Positions 51,748 through 60,968 of a DNA stretch of 64,000 nucleotides are shown here, piece by piece (the stretch's first letter is position 1; every line of letters starts with the position of its first letter). The stretch covers positions 1 through 64,000 of the forward strand of contig CAYSCW010000005.1 of NCBI GenBank assembly GCA_964429795.1, written 5' to 3'. A program made the position numbers and the translations under genes. The notes under the pieces were generated by a model that worked only from the letters and a program-made list of their open reading frames with translations, ran no database searches and was not told the origin of the DNA. The DNA comes from CAYSCW01 sp964429795. Its GTDB lineage: Bacteria; Acidobacteriota; Aminicenantia; Aminicenantales; Aminicenantaceae.

Positions 51748-52704
51748 GTGCTCATTCAGTCGATACCGCCATTGGCTAGAAAGCTCCATATCTATTTACT
51801 AGTCTTTCTCTCTTTCATCTTGGGCTGTCGTGTAAGAGAGAAATGGCAGACAACAACACTTCTTTTTTTTGATACTCTTTGTGAGATAAAGATCTTCTGT
51901 TCTGTTTCGACTTTTAAAGCTGCTTACGAAGAAGTTTATCGAGCATTTTCTAGAGTTGAAGAGCATTTTGCGCCTGGGAGAAGGGATTATTCTTCTCCTG
52001 TCGTCATAAATCTTTTCCATAGGTCCTTGGATGTTTATCACGATTCAGAGGGTTGTTTTGATATTACAGTTGCTCCTTTATCCCGAATCTGGGGATTCTT
52101 GAGCGGTTCACATCGCCTGCCTTCTCCGCAAGAAATAAAACCTATCTTAGGCTACATCGGGATGGAGAAAATCAAAGAAGAAAACGGGAACCTCATTCTC
52201 CTTCCCGACATGGAGCTTGACTGGGGCGGTATTGCTAAAGGTTATGGAATTGACCTCGCTTCAAAATCCTTGCTTGAGATGGGAATCTCGAGGGGTTTCA
52301 TAAATGCAGGAGGCGACCTCTATTGCTGGGGGAAAAATCCTGATAACCAGGACTGGAATATTGGGATTCAACATCCCCGTAGAGAGGGTTACTTGGGAAT
52401 TCTGGCAATCTCAGACCTTGGGGCAGCTACAACAGGAGATTATCAGAGATATTTTGTGGTAAATGGGGTTCGCTACCATCATGTTTTTGATCCCCGGACA
52501 GGATATCCTGCTAAAGGAAAAAGATCTGTCACAGTCTTCGGCCCTGAAACTGTTCTCTGTGACGCCCTCTCCACTGCTCTCTTTGTATGCAAACAACCAG
52601 AGAAAATTTTAGAGAAATATCCGGATTATGGCGCAGTTATCGTTGATTCTGAGGGGAATCTTTCTATTTTAGGAAAGACTTATCCTTTTCGCTCTCTCCG
52701 ATAA
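51748..52704 (+). CDS. apbE: FAD:protein FMN transferase (ApbE), lipoprotein
   Basis: 318 residues starting at GTG. Lipoprotein-type leader (LHIYLLVFLSFILGC) with lipobox Cys near residue 27. ApbE motifs: VINLFHRSLDVYHDSEGCFD, ITVAPLSRIWGF, ELDWGGIAKGYGIDLA, GFINAGGDLYCWG, HHVFDPRTGYPAKG, CDALSTALFV. It attaches FMN covalently to threonine of exported flavoproteins such as RnfG/NqrC or reductases. No target gene is adjacent. Length is near the ~330-350 of the family. Confidence 0.92.
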   Translation: MLIQSIPPLARKLHIYLLVFLSFILGCRVREKWQTTTLLFFDTLCEIKIFCSVSTFKAAYEEVYRAFSRVEEHFAPGRRDYSSPVVINLFHRSLDVYHDSEGCFDITVAPLSRIWGFLSGSHRLPSPQEIKPILGYIGMEKIKEENGNLILLPDMELDWGGIAKGYGIDLASKSLLEMGISRGFINAGGDLYCWGKNPDNQDWNIGIQHPRREGYLGILAISDLGAATTGDYQRYFVVNGVRYHHVFDPRTGYPAKGKRSVTVFGPETVLCDALSTALFVCKQPEKILEKYPDYGAVIVDSEGNLSILGKTYPFRSLR

Positions 52705-52739
52705 ATTTAAAGGAAAATAGGAATTTCCCTTTTGGTTCC

Positions 52740-53000
52740 CTCTTTCCTCGGCTGCGATAAGAAGTTCCTGCTGTGCAATTTGGCGTGGGGGAGGGCGTTC
52801 GGCTAGGAAGAAGAGTTTGAAGTGGCGGATGATTCTATCAATATGTTCTGCTCTTCCGATATCTTTGGCCTGTTTTTTGAAGTAACTTTCTTGTTATGGC
52901 AGGAATATCATGGCCTGGACTTTGTCAGCGATATGACTTGTAAACTGGGCGATAAACTGTAGATAATCAATATGCTTTTCTTCTGAGTCATACTTGTCTT
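52740..53000 (-). pseudogene. Remnant of an IS91/Y2-type transposase
   Basis: On the minus strand one frame reads DKYDSEEKHIDYLQFIAQFT, SHIADKVQAMIFLP then stops; a second frame reads KDIGRAEHIDRIIRHFKLFF, LAERPPPRQIAQQELLIAAE. These resemble the C-terminal part of Y2 transposases (HIPDKGxxMIRYYG; ERPPPPQ...QELLMAAEE). Stops, a frame change and loss of the catalytic part show it is dead. It sits just after apbE. Confidence 0.55.
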
Positions 53001-53105
53001 ACTGCTAGTGAACCTTTAAAAGATTTATTCTTGCATTTTTCTCAGATTGCATTATGATTTCCTAAAGTTAAGAGACTGGATTAATAAATTAGAGGAGGTG
53101 AGAAG

Positions 53106-53723
53106 ATGGCCAAAAGAAATACGAAAGAACTACCAAAAAATATGGGACGTCGTGATTTTATTCACAAATCGACAATGGCCTGTTGCCTTTTGAATATCCC
53201 CTTCGTAACAAAAGTTCTAGCCAATGATGGGAGCTCAAAAATGATGAAGACAGATGTCAACTCTCTTGAGCTGGTTACATACTGTGGCTTATATTGTGGA
53301 GCGTGCGATATCTATCAAAAGAGAATTTCCCGATCAGGCAATGATTTGAAAAAAGTGCTCGATGCCCTTGATTTCAGCTCTTTTTCTAACCAGGTGCCAG
53401 GTCTTGAAGACTATGACACCTTTTACAAAGTCCTCAATACGCTCATCACATTATTTGGGCAATGTCCAGCCTGCCAGAAAGGGGGCGGACCTCCCCAATG
53501 TCCGATAAGGGATTGCTGCCGAGAAAAGGGTTATAAAACCTGTGCCGAATGTTCTTTTTTCCCCTGCGAAAAAGTAAAATTTATCGTAGACAGTTACCCT
53601 CCTGTAAAAGACAATATACTTCAAATCAGGGAAATCGGATTAGAGAAATGGAGCCAGAAAGAGCAGGAAAAAGTAAATAAGGGATTTCGATATAGCGATA
53701 TTTTGGAGAAAAGCAAAAGCTGA
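53106..53723 (+). CDS. Tat-exported cysteine-rich DUF3795 protein
   Basis: 205 residues. The N-terminus carries a twin-arginine motif (GRRDFIHKST) and hydrophobic stretch, then the DUF3795 pattern VTYCGLYCGACDIYQKR (about residues 58-74), CPACQKGGGPPQCPIRDCC, and CAECSFFPCEKVKF. Thirteen or more cysteines suggest metal or Fe-S binding. Most DUF3795 proteins lack a leader, so the Tat signal is unusual and implies cofactor insertion in the cytoplasm before export. GGAGGTG precedes the ATG by a few bases. Function unknown. Confidence 0.75.
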   Translation: MAKRNTKELPKNMGRRDFIHKSTMACCLLNIPFVTKVLANDGSSKMMKTDVNSLELVTYCGLYCGACDIYQKRISRSGNDLKKVLDALDFSSFSNQVPGLEDYDTFYKVLNTLITLFGQCPACQKGGGPPQCPIRDCCREKGYKTCAECSFFPCEKVKFIVDSYPPVKDNILQIREIGLEKWSQKEQEKVNKGFRYSDILEKSKS

Positions 53724-53792
53724 TTATAGATCTCCAGCCAGTTCTATGGACATAGAAGTTGCTCGCATTCCATTTACAGACCTTAAAATACT

Positions 53793-54578
53793 TTACTTCT
53801 CTTTGGGTATGTAAGAAAGGTCTGGACGAAACCAGCCTGTTTTATACTCATATTTCCTGCACAGGGCTACTGTTCTATTCCATAATTCCATGACTTTTTC
53901 TTCCCCTAATTTTTTAGTATTAATTTCATCTTGGTTCCAAAAGTCAGCAGCATTCTTCATGCGCATTGTCCAAAAATAAAGGGGCATATCTGTGCCGATA
54001 TCACCAACAAATGTATTCCATCCATCAGGCCTATTAATACTTTTATCCAAGGCTGCAAATTCCTTGCAAATTTTTTCAAATTCTTTCTCCATGCCAGGCA
54101 GTAGGTAACAAAAACCCCAGTACATGAAATTTGCTTCCTCAGGTTTTAGTCTCGGACTTTCTGGAGTATAGGACAGGTCGGGCCTGTGACGAAACATACC
54201 ATATTTGGCATATTCATATGTGCTCTGATAGTTCTTCATCAAGGCTTGCAACTGTTCAATTGGCAATTTTTTCACAACTTCGCCCCAAGCTTTGAATATG
54301 TTTTCTGTCTCTGATAGGTTTTCCACTGGAAAGACGTAATAATAATGAAAGTCATCAGTATTGTATGAATACCATGGATATGAATATTTGTGCTCTGAAG
54401 AGAGGTCTACCATTTCCTTTATGGCCGCTTCATGTACACTGAGCATCGACGGCTTGACTACGACTTCTTCAACAAAATAGAGCTGACTTTTCTGTTCCTC
54501 AGCCTGAGCCAAGATGGTAAGAGTACAGAGACTAGCCATAAGGCCCACAATCAAAACGATTGAAATTTTTCCTCTCAT
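53793..54578 (-). CDS. Exported protein of unknown function with two similar halves
   Basis: 261 residues with a clear signal peptide (ISIVLIVGLMASLCTLTILAQA). The mature part appears duplicated: each half ends in a related segment (MFRHRPDLSYTPE at about 152 and GWFRPDLSYIPKE at the C-terminus), and each has an aromatic beta strand (DFHYYYVFPVENL; PLYFWTMRMKNA) followed by helices. This suggests two alpha+beta-barrel (dimeric-ferredoxin-like) domains, as in NIPSNAP-like or monooxygenase-like proteins. No catalytic residues recognised. Single gene, opposite strand to its neighbours. Confidence 0.55.
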   Translation of the reverse strand: MRGKISIVLIVGLMASLCTLTILAQAEEQKSQLYFVEEVVVKPSMLSVHEAAIKEMVDLSSEHKYSYPWYSYNTDDFHYYYVFPVENLSETENIFKAWGEVVKKLPIEQLQALMKNYQSTYEYAKYGMFRHRPDLSYTPESPRLKPEEANFMYWGFCYLLPGMEKEFEKICKEFAALDKSINRPDGWNTFVGDIGTDMPLYFWTMRMKNAADFWNQDEINTKKLGEEKVMELWNRTVALCRKYEYKTGWFRPDLSYIPKEK

Positions 54579-54879
54579 AAATCCCTCCTTTTTTTATTTA
54601 ATAGATATGGGGATCAAATTCTGCTTCCTTAATTAATTTAAGCGAAAATTCTTCCCCTTTAATGGATTCATGTTGTCCTCCAATTTTGGTTCTCTGATTT
54701 ATATCACAAAGGGAAAGGTGATTCAATGAGACAGAGTCGTTCATAGGATTGACATAAATTTTTTTGGGTGATAAAAGCTGTTTATCAGGAAGTGTGGTCT
54801 GCGCTGCGTTTTCGGCAGATAGTATTAGTCAAAAAGAGGAAATAAAGCTGCCTATGTATTCGAGTAACGGGGAATTAAA
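54579..54879 (+). other. Divergent intergenic region, nothing recognised
   Basis: About 300 bases between the exported 261-residue protein (minus) and the fucosidase (plus). It should contain both promoters but no convincing pair was found. GGGGAA lies just before the fucosidase ATG. Confidence 0.4.
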
Positions 54880-56349
54880 ATGACAAAGAATAGTTTTATA
54901 AAGGGATTTATTCCTGTGGGGATTGTTCTCCTTCTGATTGCCGGGATGGGTTCCTCTACAGGCAAAAGAGAACAGTTCACTAAAGCGGAAATCGAAAAAG
55001 AGAAAGCCGCAGCAGAAACACAGGAGCAGCGGGACAGTCGTATGGCCTGGTGGCGAGATGCCCGCTTTGGAATGTTTATCCATTGGGGTCTGTATGCTGT
55101 ACCAGCTGGAGAATGGAAGGAAGAGACAGATCATGCCGAATGGATCCTCGAGACGGCCCAGATTCCGGTGGAGGAATACGAAAAGTTCACTGCTCAGTTC
55201 AACCCGATAAAGTTTGATGCAAAGGAGTGGGTCAAAATCGCCAAAGAGGCAGGGATGAAGTATATCGTCATCACCAGCAAACACCATGACGGATTCTGCC
55301 TTTTTAACTCCCAGCTTACCGATTACGATGTGGTGGATGCCACGCCGTTCAAACGGGATATTCTGAAGGAACTTTCGGAGGAATGTCACAGACAGGGGAT
55401 CAAGATCTGTTGGTACCACTCGATCATGGACTGGCATCACCCTGATTACCTGCCGCGCCGCAATTGGGAAAAACGCTCTTCTGAGGGCGCAGACTATGAC
55501 CGGTATGTCGAACACTTAAAGAGCCAGGTCAGGGAACTCCTGACCAATTACGGGGAAATCGGGGTGATGTGGTTTGACGGAGAGTGGGAGGAAACCTGGA
55601 GCAGGGAGAGGGGCTTTGACCTCTATAATTACGTCCGCTCCCTCCAGCCTAACATCATCATCAATAACCGCGTAGGCAAAGGTCGCGCGGGCATGACCGG
55701 AACCTATGATCCAAAAACGGCCGCAGGGGACTTTGGTACGCCCGAGCAGGAAATTCCAGCCACAGGACTTGGGTACGATTGGGAAACCTGCATGACTATG
55801 AACGACCACTGGGGCTACAACAAACACGACAACAACTGGAAATCCACAGAAGATCTGATCCGCAAACTGGTGGATATCGCCAGCAAGGGAGGGAACTTTC
55901 TGCTGAACGTCGGCCCTACTGCCGAGGGTCTGTTTCCTCAGCCGAACATGGAGAGGTTGAGAGCCATAGGTGAATGGATGAGAGTGAACGGGGAGAGCAT
56001 CTATGGCACCACGGCCAGCCTTTTTGGAAAGCTGGAATGGGGACGGAGCACCACTAAAGGGAAGAAATTGTTTCTGCATGTTTTTGACTGGCCAGAGGAT
56101 GGGAAGCTTTCTGTGCCAGGCCTGATCAGCAAAGCTGAGACAGCCTATCTGCTGGCTAATCCTTACACCACTCTGGATGTGAATTACCAGGGAGGCTCGG
56201 CTTTCATCTCTTTGCCTGAAAAAGTCCCAGACCCGGTGGTCTCGGTCGTTGTGCTGGAATTCGAACAGAAGCCCGAAGTTGTCCAGTCTTTCTGGAATAA
56301 CGCTGACAGATCAATCCGCAGTAGGCGATCTCTTTATCCATCTGTTTAA
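54880..56349 (+). CDS. Alpha-L-fucosidase, GH29, exported
   Basis: 489 residues with an N-terminal signal/anchor (GFIPVGIVLLLIAGMGSSTG). GH29 landmarks: WWRDARFGMFIHWGLYAVPA, GMKYIVITSKHHDGFCLF, CWYHSIMDWHHPDYLP, and the nucleophile Asp in VMWFDGEWEETW, then KGGNFLLNVGPTAEGLFPQP. It removes alpha-linked fucose from glycans outside the cytoplasm. The catalytic domain is complete and a short beta-sandwich C-terminal part is present (GKKLFLHVFDWPEDGKLSVP). The final ~20 residues (VQSFWNNADRSIRSRRSLYP) look unlike the family, perhaps because a rearrangement joined the gene end to foreign sequence. Confidence 0.92.
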   Translation: MTKNSFIKGFIPVGIVLLLIAGMGSSTGKREQFTKAEIEKEKAAAETQEQRDSRMAWWRDARFGMFIHWGLYAVPAGEWKEETDHAEWILETAQIPVEEYEKFTAQFNPIKFDAKEWVKIAKEAGMKYIVITSKHHDGFCLFNSQLTDYDVVDATPFKRDILKELSEECHRQGIKICWYHSIMDWHHPDYLPRRNWEKRSSEGADYDRYVEHLKSQVRELLTNYGEIGVMWFDGEWEETWSRERGFDLYNYVRSLQPNIIINNRVGKGRAGMTGTYDPKTAAGDFGTPEQEIPATGLGYDWETCMTMNDHWGYNKHDNNWKSTEDLIRKLVDIASKGGNFLLNVGPTAEGLFPQPNMERLRAIGEWMRVNGESIYGTTASLFGKLEWGRSTTKGKKLFLHVFDWPEDGKLSVPGLISKAETAYLLANPYTTLDVNYQGGSAFISLPEKVPDPVVSVVVLEFEQKPEVVQSFWNNADRSIRSRRSLYPSV

Positions 56350-56350
56350 A

Positions 56351-56920
56351 TACAGGAAATTTCTCTTCGAGTATGTAATTTTTTTCTCCATCTCACCCCT
56401 GCGGGCTCAATTCTACAAAGTCTACGGCTATCAGCCTGCTGAAGCAGGAGAGATAGAGTTTTCTCTGTGGAACTCCTACATTCCTTCAAGCGACGCTGCC
56501 TATGCTTTTTTTGAAAAGGGGAGCAGACCTGTCGATATCGCGATATATCTCGAATACATCATCAACAATAAGGATTATAAAGATTATGAAGAGCTTGAGA
56601 TGCGATTGATTCTGGAGAAGGACGTAGGAGCATTCACCATAGATTTTAATCCTAGTGCCTTTATCGATTCAGATGGCCATTTTACCTATGGCCAATGGTA
56701 TGCCACTAAAGACATTGAAAACAGACTCAGGCCCCTCGAAGAAAGGATAGAGCGCTATCATTGGACAGTACCTGAAAAATTCTTTGGGAAAGCGGTCATC
56801 TTGCGGGCTGTTCTCAATTACAGAAGAATGCCCGATTCCTATGCCAAATATCTGGGAATACCCACGAGACCGACCATTGAAGTCAGCAGAGATGAAAGAG
56901 TGCTGAAGATATCAGAATAG
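56351..56920 (+). pseudogene. Orphan coding remnant downstream of fucosidase, no start codon
   Basis: An open frame that continues upstream into the fucosidase end without a good start. It reads YRKFLFEYVIFFSISPLRAQ (signal-peptide-like), FYKVYGYQPAEAGEIEFSLW, NSYIPSSDAAYAFFEKGSRP, then a beta-rich stretch, and finally KAVILRAVLNYRRMPDSYAK, YLGIPTRPTIEVSRDERVLK. The first part resembles the start of outer-membrane-type proteins, the last part the C-terminus of multihaem cytochrome-like proteins, so it may be a fusion of pieces. No haem motif is present. Function not assigned. Confidence 0.45.
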
Positions 56921-56992
56921 CGATTTAACTTCTGTCTCTTAATCTGTCTGAGATTCGAGTGGTTTTCATTGTTTCTCCTTTACAACAAAGTT

Positions 56993-57680
56993 TTAACGCT
57001 TTTTCTGCCCTTTCTTGGAAGAGAGTTGGCAATACCATCTTTTCAATACCATCTCTGCCGGTTTGCCTTGAGGTGTGTAACCTTTATCAAGGACTCCTCC
57101 TCGGCGTGGATCAGGCTCCCAGTTCCACCAGTATATCCCTCCAAGCAGAGGTAAATTCTGACTTGGTCAATTCAAGGAATTCGCAGCCAATGGAAAGGAT
57201 TTCGACTTCCTCTTCTTTAGCAAGTTCTGCATAGGCCTTAATCATTTTTCTGTAATTCTCGAACCATAGCCTGGAATTTGTGGGTTGGAATGTACCGCGC
57301 CAGTCACCGTTTTGAGCATCCACGTGGGGCTTGAGCATGAGTTTGAGGCCGCGGCTGTGAGCCTGACGGATGGCGTGTCTGAGGCATTCATCCTTTGCTG
57401 TATTTCCTTCGTATTCAGGGAATATCTCATGGGAATACCTGTCTCGTTGATACCAGGTGGGAACGAGTTGAATCCACTCTGTACAGGTGTTTTGGGCGAG
57501 TAGCCTGAGGGATTCGTCTGAATCCGATGAGCAGTACTCCTCAGAAAGCCAGGTGGGGAAGGCCATTCCTTTCTGGAAGTGAAGAGTATCTTGAGCTATA
57601 GAATGGAGAGAAAAGGATGAAGCCATAATTAATACAATAAGCAGAACGATCCTAAAAAGCAGTCGCTTTCTGACAACCAT
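56993..57680 (-). pseudogene. GH113-like exported glycosidase gene with internal deletion
   Basis: The first frame (57680-57111) starts with a signal peptide (LLFRIVLLIVLIMASSFSLH) and continues with the N-terminal half of a TIM barrel (SDESLRLLAQNTCTEWIQLV, HSRGLKLMLKPHVDAQNGDW, LSIGCEFLELTKSEF). It runs out of frame at ELGA. In another frame the sequence reads GIYWWNWEPDPRRGG, then DKGYTPQGKPAEMVLKRWY, the family C-terminus, to a stop at 56993. About 100 or more residues of the barrel, including the second acid residue region, are missing between AWR and GIYWW. The junction is near 57142. Confidence 0.7.
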
Positions 57681-57917
57681 TTAAAGCTCCTTTTTCGGAA
57701 CCAGATTATACATATGATTTGCCAAAGCGGAAATCCTATATCTAAATTAGACGCTTTTTTGTTTTATTCTCTCTTTTCCTGTTTCTTGCCCTTGGTAGAA
57801 GAGGTTAGCGATCTGACATGGATATTTTTTTCAATTTTGCTGTTTGGTAGTCGACTAAAGGGTTGAAGAAAAAGGTTTGCATTGGTGAAAAGAAATATAT
57901 CAGGGAAGAGAGGATTT

Positions 57918-58310
57918 ATGATGAATCAACTGAAAGTGCTGGTGGTTGAAGACGAAAACATCATCGCTATGGACATCCAGTACACGCTTAGACGTTTTGG
58001 ATTCAATGTCTGTGGTGTTGTATCTACTGGCGAAGAGTCCATAGAGAGTGCATTCAGGACAAATCCCGACCTCATCCTGATGGATATCAAACTCAGAGGT
58101 AAGATGGACGGCATCTATGCAGCCAAGCAAATTCAGTCCAAGTTCAATATCCCTGTAATCTATCTGACGGCCTATGGAGATGAGAGCACGCTGAACCGGG
58201 TGGATAGGACCAAGCCTTTCGGTTACATCAATAAGCCTTTTGAAGAAACAGAGCTTCAGTCTGAAATTGCACATCTTCTCGATTCTGGCAGAAGTTGCCA
58301 ATACAACTGA
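57918..58310 (+). CDS. Single-domain response regulator (receiver only)
   Basis: 130 residues from ATG 57918 (GAGAGGA upstream); the frame opens at 57882. Receiver core: LKVLVVEDENIIAMDIQYTL with the acidic pair, phospho-acceptor Asp in LILMDIKLRGKMDGIYAA, Thr in VIYLTAYGDE, Lys in PFGYINKPFEE. The sequence matches receivers usually fused to the N-terminus of PAS-containing histidine kinases. Here no output domain follows; the gene ends after LLDSGRSCQYN. It may act by protein contact or be a truncated kinase. Confidence 0.85.
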   Translation: MMNQLKVLVVEDENIIAMDIQYTLRRFGFNVCGVVSTGEESIESAFRTNPDLILMDIKLRGKMDGIYAAKQIQSKFNIPVIYLTAYGDESTLNRVDRTKPFGYINKPFEETELQSEIAHLLDSGRSCQYN

Positions 58311-58531
58311 ATCCCGCCTCATTAGATAGTCCTTAAAAAATCCTGAAATTTTGATCTGCATTACTGAACACTTTTCTGTGAGTCTCTTCTAATTTCCCCC
58401 CATTCTCGCCAAAGATCCTCCCACCCTCCTTCATGGGCTTCGGATAGACAGGAACCGCCGCCTCATAAAAAATGCAGGTTAATTGAAAAAGAAATCTGTC
58501 TTTGATATAAGGTTGACAGGTAGATGCCATT

Positions 58532-59845
58532 ATGAGCGGTAAATACGGTTCAAATTCATTAAAGATCAGGCCTTCTCCCATTTCCGGAGTCCGGTATTCT
58601 TCTTTCCAGGACCTCTCTGCTCTTGATGCGGTGAAAATGCCGACCAGGCCCCTGATCTCGGGAGAAAACTATACAGAAGAGCAGGCTTTGATCATTCATC
58701 TCACCATCACGGGGAGGTGTTATGCCCGTTGTAAAGATTGCGTCAACAGCGCCGTGACCATGGGTTGTGATGGGCCGCGAAATTCAGTGATTGCCGCTGA
58801 AGAGGCTGTGCCTGAGCGCGATTCGACAATCATCAGAAAACTGGCTGCACGCCACTCTGAACCTATTATCACGGTCTGTTTTTATGGAGGAGAGCCCTTT
58901 CTCAAGACGGATTTGATGGAAAGAGTCTGGAGAATTCTCAAGTTGGCTGATAAATCAAATAGATTCCGGTTTATGGTTTACACAAACGGAGAGATGTTGA
59001 TCGATGCTTTAAAGCGTTACCCAAAGTTCATGAAAGATATGTGGCTCTACTCGGTATCCATAGACGGAGATGAAGAGCAGCACAACAGAATAAGGCTGGG
59101 CACGCTCTTAAGCAATATAAAAAATAATTTAAAAATGCTTTCTGCTTCCTGCAAAGGATATCTGCTTTACTGGTCAACTCTGAGAGAAGAGCAATCCTTG
59201 TCCAATTGTTTCCAAGAATTCATGAGACTATACAGAGAGGGATTGGTCCATCATTTTTTCTGGCATTGGGCTGAAAATAGGAAGCCCATGGATGATTTTG
59301 CCGGATTTGTTTCCAGGTATGGCCGGGAGTTGGAGCAGCTAATGGATGTTTATGTCCAGAAAATCTCTGCAGGCGAGATTCTGCCCATAGCGCACATCAA
59401 TGAGCTCATTTTGTATCTGTTGACCGCCAAGGAGAGAGGACATTCGGCATGTGGAGTGGAATTGGCCAAAAACTATGATATTGTCTCGGGAAAAGTCTTC
59501 CCTTGTGCCGACCTGCCTTCTTGTCAGTCTATCGGGGAATTGGATAGAGAGGGGAACCTGGCCATCAAAGAATACGACCTTTCGTCTCTGGTGGGATACA
59601 AAAACTGGTTGGGCTGTTATCAGTGTGGGGTGAGCCCTTACTGCGGGGGAAGATGCCCTGTACAGATTCAGGCTGGGTCCCTGGAAAGAGCTTACCAGTA
59701 TTGTCAACTGATGAGGCTGCACGTGGGAGTGGTTCAACAGCGCATAGATGATATACACCAGGCGCTGGTAAGAAACGGGATCATGTTGCAGGAAATTTAC
59801 GATAAATCGGCATTTCTATCCAGATACACGGATGTCGTTCCTTAG
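58532..59845 (+). CDS. Radical SAM protein with SPASM-type C-terminal iron-sulfur domain
   Basis: 437 residues. After ~55 N-terminal residues, the radical SAM motif is CYARCKDC (C-x3-C-x2-C) in TITGRCYARCKDCVNSAV, followed by the SAM-binding GGEP in VCFYGGEPFL, and SIDGDEEQHNRIR. C-terminal cysteines CGVELAK, CADLPSC, CYQCGVSPYCGGRCP fit a SPASM/twitch auxiliary cluster domain, as in anaerobic sulfatase maturases and peptide-modifying enzymes. No sulfatase or short precursor peptide is adjacent. It is followed by a zinc dehydrogenase and LsrF-like aldolase on the same strand (64 and 30 bases apart), suggesting a small-molecule pathway instead. Confidence 0.85.
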   Translation: MSGKYGSNSLKIRPSPISGVRYSSFQDLSALDAVKMPTRPLISGENYTEEQALIIHLTITGRCYARCKDCVNSAVTMGCDGPRNSVIAAEEAVPERDSTIIRKLAARHSEPIITVCFYGGEPFLKTDLMERVWRILKLADKSNRFRFMVYTNGEMLIDALKRYPKFMKDMWLYSVSIDGDEEQHNRIRLGTLLSNIKNNLKMLSASCKGYLLYWSTLREEQSLSNCFQEFMRLYREGLVHHFFWHWAENRKPMDDFAGFVSRYGRELEQLMDVYVQKISAGEILPIAHINELILYLLTAKERGHSACGVELAKNYDIVSGKVFPCADLPSCQSIGELDREGNLAIKEYDLSSLVGYKNWLGCYQCGVSPYCGGRCPVQIQAGSLERAYQYCQLMRLHVGVVQQRIDDIHQALVRNGIMLQEIYDKSAFLSRYTDVVP

Positions 59846-59909
59846 TTAACTTGACATTTCCCTGGGGAGTTTATACATAATACTTGGAAATAAAAGAAAA
59901 AGAACGGCA

Positions 59910-60938
59910 ATGCGCATAGCTATGTATTATCGCAACAACGACATCAGAATAGAAGAAATGCCTATGCCTCGCATCGGATCTGGCGAGCTGCTGATGAGAG
60001 TGGAAGCCAGCGGAATCTGCGGAAGTGACATCCTGGAATGGTATCGCCTGAAGAAGGCTCCGCTTGTGTTGGGACATGAAGTAGCGGGAGAGGTGATCAA
60101 GGTCGGAACGGGCGTTTCCAGGTACAAGGTGGGAGACCGGATTGTGGCTGCCCATCATGTGCCCTGCAACGCTTGTTATTACTGTCTCACCGGGCATCAT
60201 ACCGCATGCGAAATGCTGCGACAGACAAATTTTGACCCTGGAGGCTTTTCAGAATACATCCGGCTTCCCGCTATCAACGTGGACAGAGGAGTCTTCCCCA
60301 TCTCAGATGATTTATCTTACCAAGAGGCGACCTTCCATGAACCCCTGGGGTGCGTGCTCAGAGCACACCGCATAGCCAGATTGAGGCCCGGACAGAGTGT
60401 GCTTGTTCTCGGGTGCGGGATTGCAGGCTTGCTGAACGTTTCTCTGGCTAAAGCTTCGGGCGCAGCGTTGATCATGGCAGTCGACCCTGTCCCGTTTAGA
60501 CTCCAGGCCGCCGAGCGGTTTGGTGCAGATAAAGTCCTCAAGCCGTCGGAGAATATTGAGGAGAGTTTTCGCCAGATAAATAGCGGCCGATTGGCTGATC
60601 TTGTCCTTGTCTGCACAGGTGCTGGTGACGCTTTTCTCCAGGCACTCCGATCAGTCGAAAGGGGCGGGACTGTTCTTTTTTTTGCCCCATCTGATCCAGG
60701 ATTAACGATTCCTTTGCCCATAAACGACCTCTTTTTTCGAAACGACATAACTTTAACCACATCTTACGGGGCCAGCCCTTATGACTCATGTGTGGCCTTG
60801 GAGCTTATTCGTTCATCTCGGGTTAAAGTCAGGGATATGATCACCCATTGGTTTCCACTCGAAGAGACCCAAAAAGGTTTCGAGATTGTGGCCAGAGCCA
60901 CGGATTCCTTGAAAGTGATGATCGAGCCTCAAAAATAA
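59910..60938 (+). CDS. Zinc-dependent medium-chain dehydrogenase (threonine dehydrogenase/sorbitol dehydrogenase-like)
   Basis: 342 residues. Catalytic zinc Cys in GICGSDILEWY, followed by PLVLGHEVAGEV with the GHE motif. Structural zinc lobe CNACYYCLTGHHTAC (C-x2-C-x2-C-x7-C). Rossmann fold VLVLGCGIAGLLNVSLAKAS, with acidic residue (AVDP) suggesting NAD preference. It oxidises a secondary alcohol of a polyol, sugar or amino acid; substrate not known. Middle gene of the radical SAM - dehydrogenase - LsrF-like set. Confidence 0.88.
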   Translation: MRIAMYYRNNDIRIEEMPMPRIGSGELLMRVEASGICGSDILEWYRLKKAPLVLGHEVAGEVIKVGTGVSRYKVGDRIVAAHHVPCNACYYCLTGHHTACEMLRQTNFDPGGFSEYIRLPAINVDRGVFPISDDLSYQEATFHEPLGCVLRAHRIARLRPGQSVLVLGCGIAGLLNVSLAKASGAALIMAVDPVPFRLQAAERFGADKVLKPSENIEESFRQINSGRLADLVLVCTGAGDAFLQALRSVERGGTVLFFAPSDPGLTIPLPINDLFFRNDITLTTSYGASPYDSCVALELIRSSRVKVRDMITHWFPLEETQKGFEIVARATDSLKVMIEPQK

Positions 60939-60968
60939 AAATTTTGTATAACCAAGAGGAGGAAAAAT

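Noticed and set aside
58370..58420. Possible sixth copy of the intergenic repeat
   Set aside because: CCATTCTCGCCAAAGA matches the end of copy B (15 of 16), but the rest of the element is not recognisable, so it is not counted.
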